64,000 nucleotides of DNA from Verrucomicrobiales bacterium (GTDB lineage: Bacteria > Verrucomicrobiota > Verrucomicrobiia > Limisphaerales > UBA9464), in NCBI GenBank assembly GCA_027488845.1, contig JAIYBC010000057.1, positions 1 to 64,000 of the forward strand. The letters are read 5' to 3'. The notes beneath the pieces are model-generated. The model saw nothing but the letters and a program-made list of their open reading frames with translations, made no database searches and was not told where the DNA came from. Below, piece after piece: positions 21,246 through 29,218 of the stretch (positions are counted from its first letter, which is position 1; each line of letters begins with the position of its first letter). The position numbers were made by a program, and so were the translations under genes.

Positions 21246-21656
21246 TCAACTGCGGATCGGTCCCGGTGTGGCGGGTTGGATCAGGTCCCAGAGGTTCCCG
21301 TGGAGGTCGGCGAAGACGAGGACGGTTCCCCACGGCTGCACCTCGGGCGGACGGACGATGCGGACGTCCTGCCCGACGAGACGTCGGTGGTCCCGGGCGA
21401 TGTCGTCGGTGTGGAGGAAGAGGAAGACCCGGCCGCCGGATTGGTTCCCGATGGCGGCCTCCTGCTCGGGGCCGACGGCGCGGGCCAACAGCAGGGCGCA
21501 GCCGTCCGATCCCGGGGGCCGGACCACGACCCACCGCTTCGCCTCGCCGAGCGGCGTGTCCTCGACGACTTCGAAGCCGAGTCGGTCCCGGTAGAAGGCG
21601 ACGGCCTCGTCGTAGTCGCGGACGACGAGGGCCACGAGGGCGAGCCGGTGCTTCAT
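21246..21656 (-). CDS. VOC-superfamily (glyoxalase/bleomycin-resistance-like) protein
   Basis: The 136-residue protein has the paired beta-alpha-beta-beta-beta layout of vicinal oxygen chelate proteins. LALVALVVRDYDEAVAFYRDRLGF is the N-terminal module and VFLFLHTDDIARDHRRL with TVLVFADLHGNLWDLIQ is the second. The DLHGNLWDL end is common to glyoxalase-like members of unknown substrate. It contains candidate metal ligands but I cannot define a full set. ATG 21656 is the start, 16 nt after the 94-residue gene on the same strand, indicating one transcript with ispF and kdsD. Confidence 0.85.
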   Translation of the reverse strand: MKHRLALVALVVRDYDEAVAFYRDRLGFEVVEDTPLGEAKRWVVVRPPGSDGCALLLARAVGPEQEAAIGNQSGGRVFLFLHTDDIARDHRRLVGQDVRIVRPPEVQPWGTVLVFADLHGNLWDLIQPATPGPIRS

Positions 21657-21672
21657 GGCCTGGACCGGCGGG

Positions 21673-21957
21673 TCACTCGAACTGGTGTTCCGGGAACCGT
21701 TCGCGGATCCGCTTCTTGATGTGCTCGATGTCGTCCGGCATGAACCGGCGACGCACGTAGCCGCGTTCGACGCAGTCCAGCAGCTCGAGCCAGTCGCGCA
21801 GCGGCGGATCGGGCATGGGGACCCATTCGATCTCGCGTCCGCGGCGCTTGGGGCGCTCGAAGAAGCGCCATTCGCTGCCGACATGCTGGGCGTAGACGTG
21901 GCGCTTCACGCCGTCCTCGCCCGGCGTGGTCCATCCGAGTTCTGCCTTGGCTCCCAT
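21673..21957 (-). CDS. Small conserved-looking protein of unknown function (94 aa)
   Basis: This 94-residue acidic/basic mixed protein has no signal peptide or membrane segment. It contains GREIEWVPMPDPPLRDWLELLDCVERG and ends RERFPEHQFE; no motif is recognised. The gene is tightly packed, 6 nt after ispF and 16 nt before the VOC gene on the same strand. This packing, plus a normal amino acid composition with many aromatic and charged residues, supports it as real. Function cannot be assigned. Confidence 0.75.
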   Translation of the reverse strand: MGAKAELGWTTPGEDGVKRHVYAQHVGSEWRFFERPKRRGREIEWVPMPDPPLRDWLELLDCVERGYVRRRFMPDDIEHIKKRIRERFPEHQFE

Positions 21958-21963
21958 GTCGGT

Positions 21964-22452
21964 TCAGGCGGCGGGTTCGGGGAGGTCGACGGCGGCGACC
22001 GCCATCGCGGCGATCCCCTCCTGGCGTCCGACGAATCCCATGGTCTCGTTGGTGGTGGCCTTGACGCCGACCCGTGTGGGCGGGAGTCCGAGGGCGCTGG
22101 CGATGTTGGCCTTCATGGCGGTGATGTGGGGGAAGATCTTCGGGCGTTCGGCGACGAGGGTGGCGTCGATGTTGACGATGCGGCCGCCGCGCGCGGCGAC
22201 GCGCCGGGCGGCTTCCTCGAGGAACACCCGGCTCGGGGCGCCCTTCCAGGTGGGATCGGTGTTCGGGAAGAGGTGGCCGATGTCGACCTCCCCGACCGCG
22301 CCCAGCACCGCGTCGGTGATCGCGTGCATCAGGGCGTCGGCGTCGGAGTGGCCGTCCAATCCGCGGTCGTGCGGGATCTCGACGCCGCCCAGCACCAGCC
22401 GGCGGCCTTCCACCAGCTGGTGGACGTCGTATCCGATTCCTACGTGAACCAT
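21964..22452 (-). CDS. ispF: 2-C-methyl-D-erythritol 2,4-cyclodiphosphate synthase
   Basis: The 162-residue enzyme makes the cyclodiphosphate intermediate of the MEP isoprenoid pathway from CDP-ME 2-phosphate. It begins with [20 protein letters not shown], whose Asp and His bind the catalytic zinc, and continues with [22 protein letters not shown], carrying the third zinc ligand. The C-terminal half contains the nucleotide-binding [16 protein letters not shown]. Length matches the family (about 157-165). It sits 64 nt downstream of kdsD and 6 nt upstream of the 94-residue gene, all on the minus strand. ispD, often fused or adjacent, is absent. Confidence 0.96.
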   Translation of the reverse strand: MVHVGIGYDVHQLVEGRRLVLGGVEIPHDRGLDGHSDADALMHAITDAVLGAVGEVDIGHLFPNTDPTWKGAPSRVFLEEAARRVAARGGRIVNIDATLVAERPKIFPHITAMKANIASALGLPPTRVGVKATTNETMGFVGRQEGIAAMAVAAVDLPEPAA

Positions 22453-22516
22453 GGGACCACCCTAACAGCCCGGGAACGGCGAGGTCGAATGGGATCGCGG
22501 ACGGCGCGCGGGGGAC

Positions 22517-23488
22517 TCACATCAGCTTCAGCTTCGGCAGGTCCTGGGAATCGACGAGCCCGACCGGCTCGCGGCGGGCGTTGACCACGATGAGGTCGTC
22601 GATGTTGCGCTCGTGGAAGATGCGGACGGCGGCGGCGGCGAGGGCGTCCTCGCGGATGCACACGGGACCCGCGGTCATGACCTCCTTCAGGGTGCGCAGG
22701 AGCACGTCGTCGTCCGCGGCCATGCGCCGGCGCAGGTCGCCGTCGGTGAAGACGCCGGCGAGCTTCCCCCGGCGGTCGACGACGGCGACGGAGCCGGACT
22801 TGGCGCGGGTCATGGCGAGTAGGGCCTCCTTCACCGTGGAGGTGGTGGGGGCGACGGCGTTGCGGTCGCCGCGGCGCATGATGTCGCCGACCTTGACCAG
22901 CATGGACCGGCCGATGGCGCCGGCCGGATGGCGTTGCGCGAAGTCCTTCACCTTGAAACCCCGGGCGTCCATGACGGCCATCGCGAGGGCGTCGCCCATG
23001 ACGAGGGTGGCGGTGGTGCTGGAGGTGGGGGCGAGGTTGAAGGGGCAGGCCTCGCGCGGGACGTGGCAGTCGAGGACGACGTCGGCGTGGCGGCCGAGGG
23101 TGGAGAGGGGTGAGCCGGTGAGGGCGACGACCTGCACGCCGAAGCGTTCCAGGGCCGGCAACAGGTGGACGAGTTCCTCGGACTCGCCGGAATAGCTGAG
23201 GGCGAGGACGACGTCGCCTTCGTTGAGGATGCCGAGGTCGCCATGGAGGGCGTCGACCGTGTCGAGGACCACCGCGGTGGAGCCGGTGCTGCTGAGGGTG
23301 GCGGCGATCTTCCGGCCGATGTTGCCGGACTTCCCGACGCCGGCGACGACGAGCTTGGAACGACGTGCGAGGGCGGCGACGACGAGGTCGACGGCGCGTT
23401 CGAAGGAGTCGTCGAGATGTCGCGAAACCGCCTGGAGGGCGGCGATTTCCGTCCTGAAGACGTCCCGGGCGCGGGTGAGGTGGCTCAC
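22517..23488 (-). CDS. kdsD: Arabinose-5-phosphate isomerase (KpsF/GutQ family)
   Basis: The 323-residue protein converts ribulose 5-phosphate to arabinose 5-phosphate, the first committed step to KDO in lipopolysaccharide. An N-terminal SIS domain (about 30-170) includes VVAGVGKSGNIGRKIAATLSSTG, VDALHGDLGILNEGDVVLALSYSG, and FNLAPTSSTTATLVMGDALA, all characteristic of KdsD. Two CBS repeats follow (about 205-320): VKEALLAMTRAKSGSVAVVD and then a second repeat ending VGLVDSQDLPKLKLM. The motif FAQRHPAGAIGR links them. It is the first gene of a minus-strand series and is divergent from the secreted protein at 23705. It supports an LPS-bearing Gram-negative envelope. Confidence 0.93.
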   Translation of the reverse strand: MSHLTRARDVFRTEIAALQAVSRHLDDSFERAVDLVVAALARRSKLVVAGVGKSGNIGRKIAATLSSTGSTAVVLDTVDALHGDLGILNEGDVVLALSYSGESEELVHLLPALERFGVQVVALTGSPLSTLGRHADVVLDCHVPREACPFNLAPTSSTTATLVMGDALAMAVMDARGFKVKDFAQRHPAGAIGRSMLVKVGDIMRRGDRNAVAPTTSTVKEALLAMTRAKSGSVAVVDRRGKLAGVFTDGDLRRRMAADDDVLLRTLKEVMTAGPVCIREDALAAAAVRIFHERNIDDLIVVNARREPVGLVDSQDLPKLKLM

Positions 23489-23704
23489 GGAGGGGTTCTA
23501 GCCCCGTGTCGACCCGGAGTCCAACGCCGTGTCACCCACGGCCCGCCTCGGAGGAATTCCTGTGACACTCCGGGTGGCCAAGCGACGCCCGTTTGACGCG
23601 CACTCAACGATTCTGTGACGGGGCGTCCGTGGGATTGCGGCGGGGCGTGGGATGTCGTTTGAAATGGTCCGCACTGTCGGGAGACCGATTCAAGCACTGA
23701 ACAC

Positions 23705-25930
23705 ATGACACCGAAAAACCTGAACCAAAAGAGGGGCTGGGGACTGATCCCGGCCGCCGTGGTCGCGCTGGCGCTGTCCAGCGGGCTCAACGGCCTGCAT
23801 GCGCAGGCCGTGTCGAACCGCCTGTTTGCCGAGAACTTCGAGGGGTTGGCGCTGGGGCCGAACCGCGAAGAGGGGCGGGCCGGACTTGAGGTGTGGACCG
23901 CGACCCCGCCGGCCGGCTGGGTGCAGGACAACACCGGGATGCCCGGCTTCGGCACCGCCAACGACGGCATCGTGGAGTGGGCCGGATGGACGTTCGCGAA
24001 CAAGGACTGGTGGGTGGCCGCGGCCGGCAACCAGCGCCGTGCGGAGTTCGCCTTCGGCAGCGGCACGGTGATGATCGCCGACCCCGACGAGTGGGACGAC
24101 GCGGCGCACGCGCCGGGCCTGTTCAACGCGTACGTCACGCTTCCGCCGATCAACACGGCCGGGGCGGCGGCGAACTCGCTGATCCTGGCGTTCGATTCGA
24201 CCTGGCGCCCCGAGGCGTTCGATGACGGCGCCCCGAACTTCCCGGTGGACGAGAACGGCCGTCCGACGAACCACCAGAACGGCGTCGTGGACGCCTGGTT
24301 CGGCACGGCCGGTGGCACGACCAACCGCGTGATCGACTTCGACTCCGACAGCGAGAGCCCGAACTTCAAGCGGGACGGCGACTTCATCAACGAGTCGGCG
24401 TTCGTGCCGCTGAACAACCCGGCCGGCACGACGAGCCTGAACCTGCGGTTCGGCATGCTGACCGCGGCGAACGACTGGTGGTGGGCGGTGGACAACATCG
24501 CCGTGGGCTATCCGCCGCTGCTGGCGAGCGTGACGGGCAACGGCGTCGCCGTGACCAACCGCATCGTCGAGGCCCTGGGCAAGACGGTGAACGAGGCCGC
24601 CGGGATCACGGTGACCGTGAACGGCACGGCCGTGACGCCGGTCGAGGTGAGCCGCTCGATGGTGAACGACAACGTTCCCGACAGCGAGCGCCTGTTCGTG
24701 GCCTACACGGGCACGACGGTGTTCCCGCCGCGTTCGCGTGTGAACGTGACCGTGCGGTACACGGACAACACGGGCCGCCTGATCGAGGACGCCGGCAGCT
24801 TCGTGGCGCCGGGCTACCTGAGCGTGTCGGCGACGCCGCGCGTCGTGACCGCGGTCCTGACGGACGCGGAGTGGCTGACGATCAACGAGGCCGCGGGCGT
24901 GCAGCTCGAGCTGAACGGCACCTCGGTGACGCCGAGCTCTGTGGTCCGCAGCGGCACCCAGGTGCTGGTGCGCTACACCAGCCCGACGCTGCTGCCGTCG
25001 AACGAGCGCTACACGGTGCGTGCGACGTACCGCAGCGCGACCGGCCAGGTGCTGACCGAGACGGTCGGCTTCACGACGCCGACCTACGCGACGCTGAACC
25101 CCGCGGTCGCGACCGCGGCCGGCACCGCCGCCGAGGCGGGCATGGTGTGGCGCACGCACCAGTCGCCGACGAACCGTCCGACGACGATCGCGACGGTTGA
25201 GAACCAGTTGGCCGGCCTGCTCGGGCCGTCCGTGCACGACGCCTCCGGCGAAGTGAACGGCGTGTTCCCGATCGAGCTGGTGAACTTCGACCAGGCCGGC
25301 GGCGAAGCCGGCAACTTCCGCGCCTCGGGCGCCGGTGAGCTGGCGGTTGCGGACGGCGTGGTCCCCGGTCTGCCGGGCGGCCCCGAGTTCACCCTGACCG
25401 ACTTCGTCGTCGGCGAGGCCCGCGCGTTCATCGAGATCCCGACGGCCGGCCTGTACACGATGGTGGTCAACAGCGACGACGGCTTCCGCGTGACCGTCGG
25501 CACCACGAACAACCCGACCGCGCAGGTGCTCGGCGTGTTCGACGGCGGCCGTGGCAGCTCCGACTCGCTGATCTACTTCAACGTGACCCAGCCGGGCGTC
25601 TACTTCTTCCGCCTCGTGTGGATGGAAGGCACCGGCGGCGCGAACGTCGAGTGGTTCACCGTCAACAACGACGGCACCCGCGCCCTCGTCAACGGCACGC
25701 AGGCCGGCGCACTCCGCGCCTTCCGCCGCCGCACCGTCGCCGAGCCCGGCACCAGCACCGGTGGACGCATCCAGTCCATCGCCCGCAACGGCGGCAACGT
25801 CGTGATCACCTACACCGGCACCCTGAAGAGCGCGACCACGCTCAACGGACCGTTCACCAACGTCAGCGGCGCGACCTCGCCGGCGACGATCACGCCGTCG
25901 GAAGCCTTCCGCTTCTACCGCGCTGAATAA
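23705..25930 (+). CDS. Large secreted protein with duplicated Ig-like modules and a PA14-like region
   Basis: The 741-residue protein has a signal peptide (about 12-34, ending HAQA). Residues 40-270 look like a jelly-roll domain (FAENFEGLALG ... WWWAVDNIAVGY). Two related beta modules follow at about 275-369 and 372-460; each has NEAAG, V-LNGT/VTVNGT, TPxxVxRS and a closing RYT/YRS strand, so they are an internal duplication. Residues 500-640 contain GLYTMVVNSDDGFRVTVG and YFFRLVWMEGTGGANVEWF, resembling PA14-like domains. It ends SEAFRFYRAE, a tail common on secreted verrucomicrobial proteins. Third codon positions are almost all G/C, suggesting high expression. A strong terminator follows. 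Function is unknown, probably surface or carbohydrate binding. Confidence 0.75.
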   Translation: MTPKNLNQKRGWGLIPAAVVALALSSGLNGLHAQAVSNRLFAENFEGLALGPNREEGRAGLEVWTATPPAGWVQDNTGMPGFGTANDGIVEWAGWTFANKDWWVAAAGNQRRAEFAFGSGTVMIADPDEWDDAAHAPGLFNAYVTLPPINTAGAAANSLILAFDSTWRPEAFDDGAPNFPVDENGRPTNHQNGVVDAWFGTAGGTTNRVIDFDSDSESPNFKRDGDFINESAFVPLNNPAGTTSLNLRFGMLTAANDWWWAVDNIAVGYPPLLASVTGNGVAVTNRIVEALGKTVNEAAGITVTVNGTAVTPVEVSRSMVNDNVPDSERLFVAYTGTTVFPPRSRVNVTVRYTDNTGRLIEDAGSFVAPGYLSVSATPRVVTAVLTDAEWLTINEAAGVQLELNGTSVTPSSVVRSGTQVLVRYTSPTLLPSNERYTVRATYRSATGQVLTETVGFTTPTYATLNPAVATAAGTAAEAGMVWRTHQSPTNRPTTIATVENQLAGLLGPSVHDASGEVNGVFPIELVNFDQAGGEAGNFRASGAGELAVADGVVPGLPGGPEFTLTDFVVGEARAFIEIPTAGLYTMVVNSDDGFRVTVGTTNNPTAQVLGVFDGGRGSSDSLIYFNVTQPGVYFFRLVWMEGTGGANVEWFTVNNDGTRALVNGTQAGALRAFRRRTVAEPGTSTGGRIQSIARNGGNVVITYTGTLKSATTLNGPFTNVSGATSPATITPSEAFRFYRAE

Positions 25931-25946
25931 CCACTGAGTCTTCCAC

Positions 25947-25980
25947 GGGGAGACCGGCTTCGGCCGGTCTCCCCCTTTTC
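25947..25980 (+). terminator. Rho-independent terminator with UUCG tetraloop
   Basis: A perfect 12-bp stem, GGGGAGACCGGC (25947-25958) with its complement (25963-25974), is capped by TTCG and followed by CTTTTC. It begins 16 nt after the stop of the secreted protein gene and should end its transcript before the octaheme cytochrome gene. Confidence 0.93.
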
Positions 25981-26011
25981 GTTGAGACGGTTCCCTTTCC
26001 GACGGCCGAAC

Positions 26012-27937
26012 ATGATCGCGGTTCCACGCATTTCCACGACCTTCCTGGCCGTCCTGCTTTCGGCAATCCTGCTGCCGAACACGGTCTTGGCCGGGCCGAC
26101 CCTGATGGAGTGGATCTGGCCGACCACCAACGCGGTCCCCGACGTCCTCCGCACCAATCTCCCCACGGCGGCCCGGACGAACGGGTACGTGGGCTCGGAC
26201 TCCTGCCGGAGCTGCCATGCCGAGGAGCACGCGAGCTGGCACCGGACCTTCCACCGCACCATGACCCAGCCCGCGCAGCCCGGCGCGGTCCAGGGAATCT
26301 TCGACGGGCGCACCGTCCGCTCCGACGGACTCGAGTTCCGGCTCTCCCGCGACGGCGACACCTTCCTGGCCGAGATGCCCGACCCCGACCTCCTGATGTA
26401 CATCGTCCAGGGCGGGATGAAGCGTTCCTTGGAGTCGGTGCCCAGGGTGACGCGGCCCGTGGTCATGACGACCGGCTCCCACCACTACCAGACATACTGG
26501 GTGGCGAGCGCGCGGTACCCCGGACTCCTGCAGACCCTTCCGCTCGTCTTCCTGCCCGATTCCCAGCGCTGGATCCCCCGCGAGGAGGCGTTCCTGCGCG
26601 GACCCGGCGACACCAACCGGTTCATCATCCAGTGGAACCACCAGTGCATCCGATGCCACAGCACCGCCGGCAACCCCGGCCTGGAGGAAACCACGGGCCG
26701 TCTGCGGACGAAGGTGGGCGAGCTGGGGATCTCCTGTGAGGCCTGCCATGGGCCGGGCGAGAAGCACGTCGCCTTCCAGCGGCTGCAGCCTCCGTCCGCG
26801 GCTGGAAGCCCCTCCTCCGGGAAGGCGGATCCAACGATCGTGAACCCCGCCTCTCTCGACCACCGGCGTTCCAGCGAGGTCTGTGGGCAATGCCACGGCG
26901 CCTACATCCTGAAGCCGGAGTTCGCCATGGCGTTCGCCAAGGAAGGCGCGCCGTACCGTCCCGGCGACCGTCTCTTCGACACCCGGTACGAGGTGAAGCA
27001 CCCGAGGGTCGACCCGCGGCCGGAGCGCGTGGCGGACTACCGGCGCAACCCGGCCTTCTTCCGCGAGCAATGGTGGGACGACGGGACGATCCTGGCCGGC
27101 GGCCGCGAATTCACCGGGATGTCCGCCTCGAAGTGCTACACGCAGGGCGAGATGCGGTGCGTCACCTGCCACTCCATGCACAAGAGCGAACCCGACGACC
27201 AGCTGCGGCCGGGACGTGAGGCGTCCCAGTCGTGTGTGCAGTGCCACTCGACTCCGAAGTACACCACGGAACTCGCGAGCCACACCCACCATGCGGTGGG
27301 CTCCGACGGTTCGGACTGCCGGAACTGCCACATGCCGCACACGACCTACGCCCTGTTCAGCGCGATCCGGTCGCACCAGATCGAGTCGCCCCGGAGCGAG
27401 ATGATTTCCCGCTTCGGGACCCCCAACGCCTGCAACCTCTGCCACCTGGACAAGACGCTGGCGTGGACGCGCGACACGCTGTTCCGCTGGTACGGCCAGA
27501 AGCGCCATCCCATGACCGCCGAGCAGGAGTCGGTTTCCGCGGCCGCACTGTGGCTGCTCCAGGGAAATGCCGCCCAGCGGGTGGTCACGGCGTGGCACGT
27601 GGGCTGGGAGCCCGCCCGACGCGCCTCGGGTCGGAGCTGGCTCGCGCCGCTCCAGGCGCAGTTGCTGGACGATGCCTACGGCGTGGTGCGCGAGGTCGGT
27701 GCTCGTTCCCTCCGGTCGCTTCCGGGATTCACCGACTTCCCCTACGACTTCCTCGCGCCGTCGGCGGAGCGTTCGAAGAAGCGCGAGGAGGCGCTGGCCC
27801 GTTGGTTGGCTTCGCCGGAGAAACCGGACCGCACCGGCGAGACGGTCCTGATCGGCAGCGATGGGCGTCCCATGGAGGCCCGTTACCTCGAGCTGCTCGG
27901 AAAGCGGGACAACCGTCCGGTCACGATCCAGGAGTGA
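26012..27937 (+). CDS. Secreted octaheme c-type cytochrome (cytochrome c554-like N-terminus)
   Basis: The 641-residue protein has a signal peptide (about 1-28, ending VLAG). Eight CxxCH haem motifs are seen in order: CRSCH (65-69), CIRCH, CEACH, CGQCH, CVTCH, CVQCH, CRNCH and CNLCH. GYVGSDSCRSCHAEEHASWH at the start is typical of the cytochrome c554/c-prime group. The C-terminal ~130 residues have no haem and look like helical HEAT-type repeats. It should be periplasmic or surface-exposed and carry electrons; the partner is unknown, and no nitrite or hydroxylamine reductase operon is nearby. I chose ATG 26012; a TTG ten codons upstream would extend into the spacer after the terminator. Confidence 0.9.
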   Translation: MIAVPRISTTFLAVLLSAILLPNTVLAGPTLMEWIWPTTNAVPDVLRTNLPTAARTNGYVGSDSCRSCHAEEHASWHRTFHRTMTQPAQPGAVQGIFDGRTVRSDGLEFRLSRDGDTFLAEMPDPDLLMYIVQGGMKRSLESVPRVTRPVVMTTGSHHYQTYWVASARYPGLLQTLPLVFLPDSQRWIPREEAFLRGPGDTNRFIIQWNHQCIRCHSTAGNPGLEETTGRLRTKVGELGISCEACHGPGEKHVAFQRLQPPSAAGSPSSGKADPTIVNPASLDHRRSSEVCGQCHGAYILKPEFAMAFAKEGAPYRPGDRLFDTRYEVKHPRVDPRPERVADYRRNPAFFREQWWDDGTILAGGREFTGMSASKCYTQGEMRCVTCHSMHKSEPDDQLRPGREASQSCVQCHSTPKYTTELASHTHHAVGSDGSDCRNCHMPHTTYALFSAIRSHQIESPRSEMISRFGTPNACNLCHLDKTLAWTRDTLFRWYGQKRHPMTAEQESVSAAALWLLQGNAAQRVVTAWHVGWEPARRASGRSWLAPLQAQLLDDAYGVVREVGARSLRSLPGFTDFPYDFLAPSAERSKKREEALARWLASPEKPDRTGETVLIGSDGRPMEARYLELLGKRDNRPVTIQE

Positions 27938-27959
27938 GCCGCGCGATTCCAGAGGGTCT

Positions 27960-29081
27960 TCAACGTCCCGGACGACGGTAGGCCCCGCAGGAGTCCCGCA
28001 GCACGAGGCTCGGGGCGAGGAGTTGGCAGCGGGGCGGCAGCGACGGGTCGCCCAGCCGGTCGAGCATCGCCCTCAGCGCCACCAGCGCGATGTCCCGGCA
28101 GGGCTGGTGGATCGTGGTCAACGGCGTCGCCGTGCGGGTGGCGTGGTGGACGTCGTCGAAGCCCGCCATGCGCACGTCCGCCGGCACCCGGAACCCCTCG
28201 CGTCCCAGGGTGGCCATGAGTTCGAAGGCGGTGTGGTCGTTGGCGCAGAGGAGGACGTCCCAGCGACGTCCGGCCATGAGGCGTCGGACGAAGCGGACGT
28301 CGTTCGGGTCGCCGAGGTGGACCCAACGCGGTTCCGGTTCGACCCGGTGGTTGGCGAGTGCGGCCCGGACGCCGTGGATCCGGGCGTCGACGGTCGGCGC
28401 GGAATGGGGACGCGCGACGAACGCGACGCGTTCGCAGCCGAGCTTCAGGACGTGTTCCGCCAGGCGGTAGCCGGCCGCCATGTTGTCGATGCCGACGAGG
28501 TCGAAGTCGCTGCGCTTCGGGAACGGGCCGAGGTCCCGGTCGAGCAGCACCACCGGGATCCCCGCGGCGCGCAGTCCGCCGGCGATGCTTCCGTTGGCCT
28601 CCTCGCGGTCCGGGATCAGCTCGAACGGCGCCAGGAAGACGCCGTCGACCCGGGCGGCCACGAAGGCGGCGCAGGCTTCCCGCGCACCGTCGAGGTCGAG
28701 GTCGTCGGGGGCGTTGGACGGGTCCGGGCCTCCCCAAAGCAGCGAGGCGCCGTGGGAGCGCGCGGCCGCGGCCAGTTCGCCGCGGATCCGCTCGAAGATC
28801 TCCGTCCTGCGGAACCCCGGCAGCAGCAGCCCGAATCTCCGCTGCGGGGCCTCCTGGACCGCGGTCCGCAGGACGTAGCTGCCCGATCCGGCCCGCCGAC
28901 CGACCAGGCCCGCCGCGGCCAACTCGTTCAACGCCCGGTTCACGGTGGGACGCGAGACACCGTGTTGCCGCACCAGCCGGGACTCGCTGGGAAGCCGCGC
29001 CCCCACCGGAAAGCGGCCGTCCGCGATCGCCTCGCGGAGTTCGTTGGCGATCCTCCGGTGCTTCAGTTCGTCGGTGGACAT
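27960..29081 (-). CDS. GntR-HTH/LacI-ligand-domain transcriptional regulator of the fructan locus
   Basis: The 373-residue protein has a GntR winged helix (about 5-72: IANELREAIADGRFPVGARL, SRPTVNRALNELAAAGLV) joined to a LacI-type periplasmic-binding-like sensor (about 80-360: VDGVFLAPFELIPD, IPVVLLDRDLG, LVGIDNMAAGYRLAEHVL, MAGFDDVHHATRTATPLTTI). This is the AraR-type architecture, which usually represses sugar genes until ligand binds. It is divergent from the GH32 gene with 137 nt between, so it probably regulates the fructan/sucrose genes; the ligand is inferred, not seen. Three TGTCAGC repeats lie immediately upstream of its start codon. Confidence 0.9.
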   Translation of the reverse strand: MSTDELKHRRIANELREAIADGRFPVGARLPSESRLVRQHGVSRPTVNRALNELAAAGLVGRRAGSGSYVLRTAVQEAPQRRFGLLLPGFRRTEIFERIRGELAAAARSHGASLLWGGPDPSNAPDDLDLDGAREACAAFVAARVDGVFLAPFELIPDREEANGSIAGGLRAAGIPVVLLDRDLGPFPKRSDFDLVGIDNMAAGYRLAEHVLKLGCERVAFVARPHSAPTVDARIHGVRAALANHRVEPEPRWVHLGDPNDVRFVRRLMAGRRWDVLLCANDHTAFELMATLGREGFRVPADVRMAGFDDVHHATRTATPLTTIHQPCRDIALVALRAMLDRLGDPSLPPRCQLLAPSLVLRDSCGAYRRPGR

Positions 29082-29088
29082 CCCCGGT

Positions 29089-29117
29089 TGTCAGCGATCT
29101 GTCAGCAGGCTGTCAGC
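29089..29117. promoter_or_regulatory. Three TGTCAGC direct repeats at exact 11-bp spacing (candidate operator)
   Basis: TGTCAGC occurs at 29089-29095, 29100-29106 and 29111-29117, each separated by 4 nt, so the boxes lie on the same face of the helix. They sit in the divergent region between the GntR/LacI-type regulator (starting 8 nt away) and the GH32 gene 101 nt away, a natural place for an operator. Binding is not shown. Confidence 0.55.
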
Positions 29118-29218
29118 CTGGAAATCCATGCGTCCCGGATGGGAACGCTCGCCGCGTCGACGGTTCCGCGGGAGAAGGGAGACGTACCCGTCGTCGTCCA
29201 ACCGCGCACCGTCGTCCC

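Noticed and set aside
23526-23542. Hairpin GCCGTG/CACGGC upstream of the secreted protein as a terminator
   Set aside because: Only 6 bp with no T-tract; it is likely chance in GC-rich sequence.
23690-27598. A 1302-codon open frame on the minus strand opposite two genes
   Set aside because: It runs across the secreted protein gene, a UUCG terminator and the octaheme cytochrome gene. Its composition is Arg/Ala/Val/Gly-rich antisense low complexity and shows no family motifs. The stop-free run is explained by extreme GC3 on the real strand.
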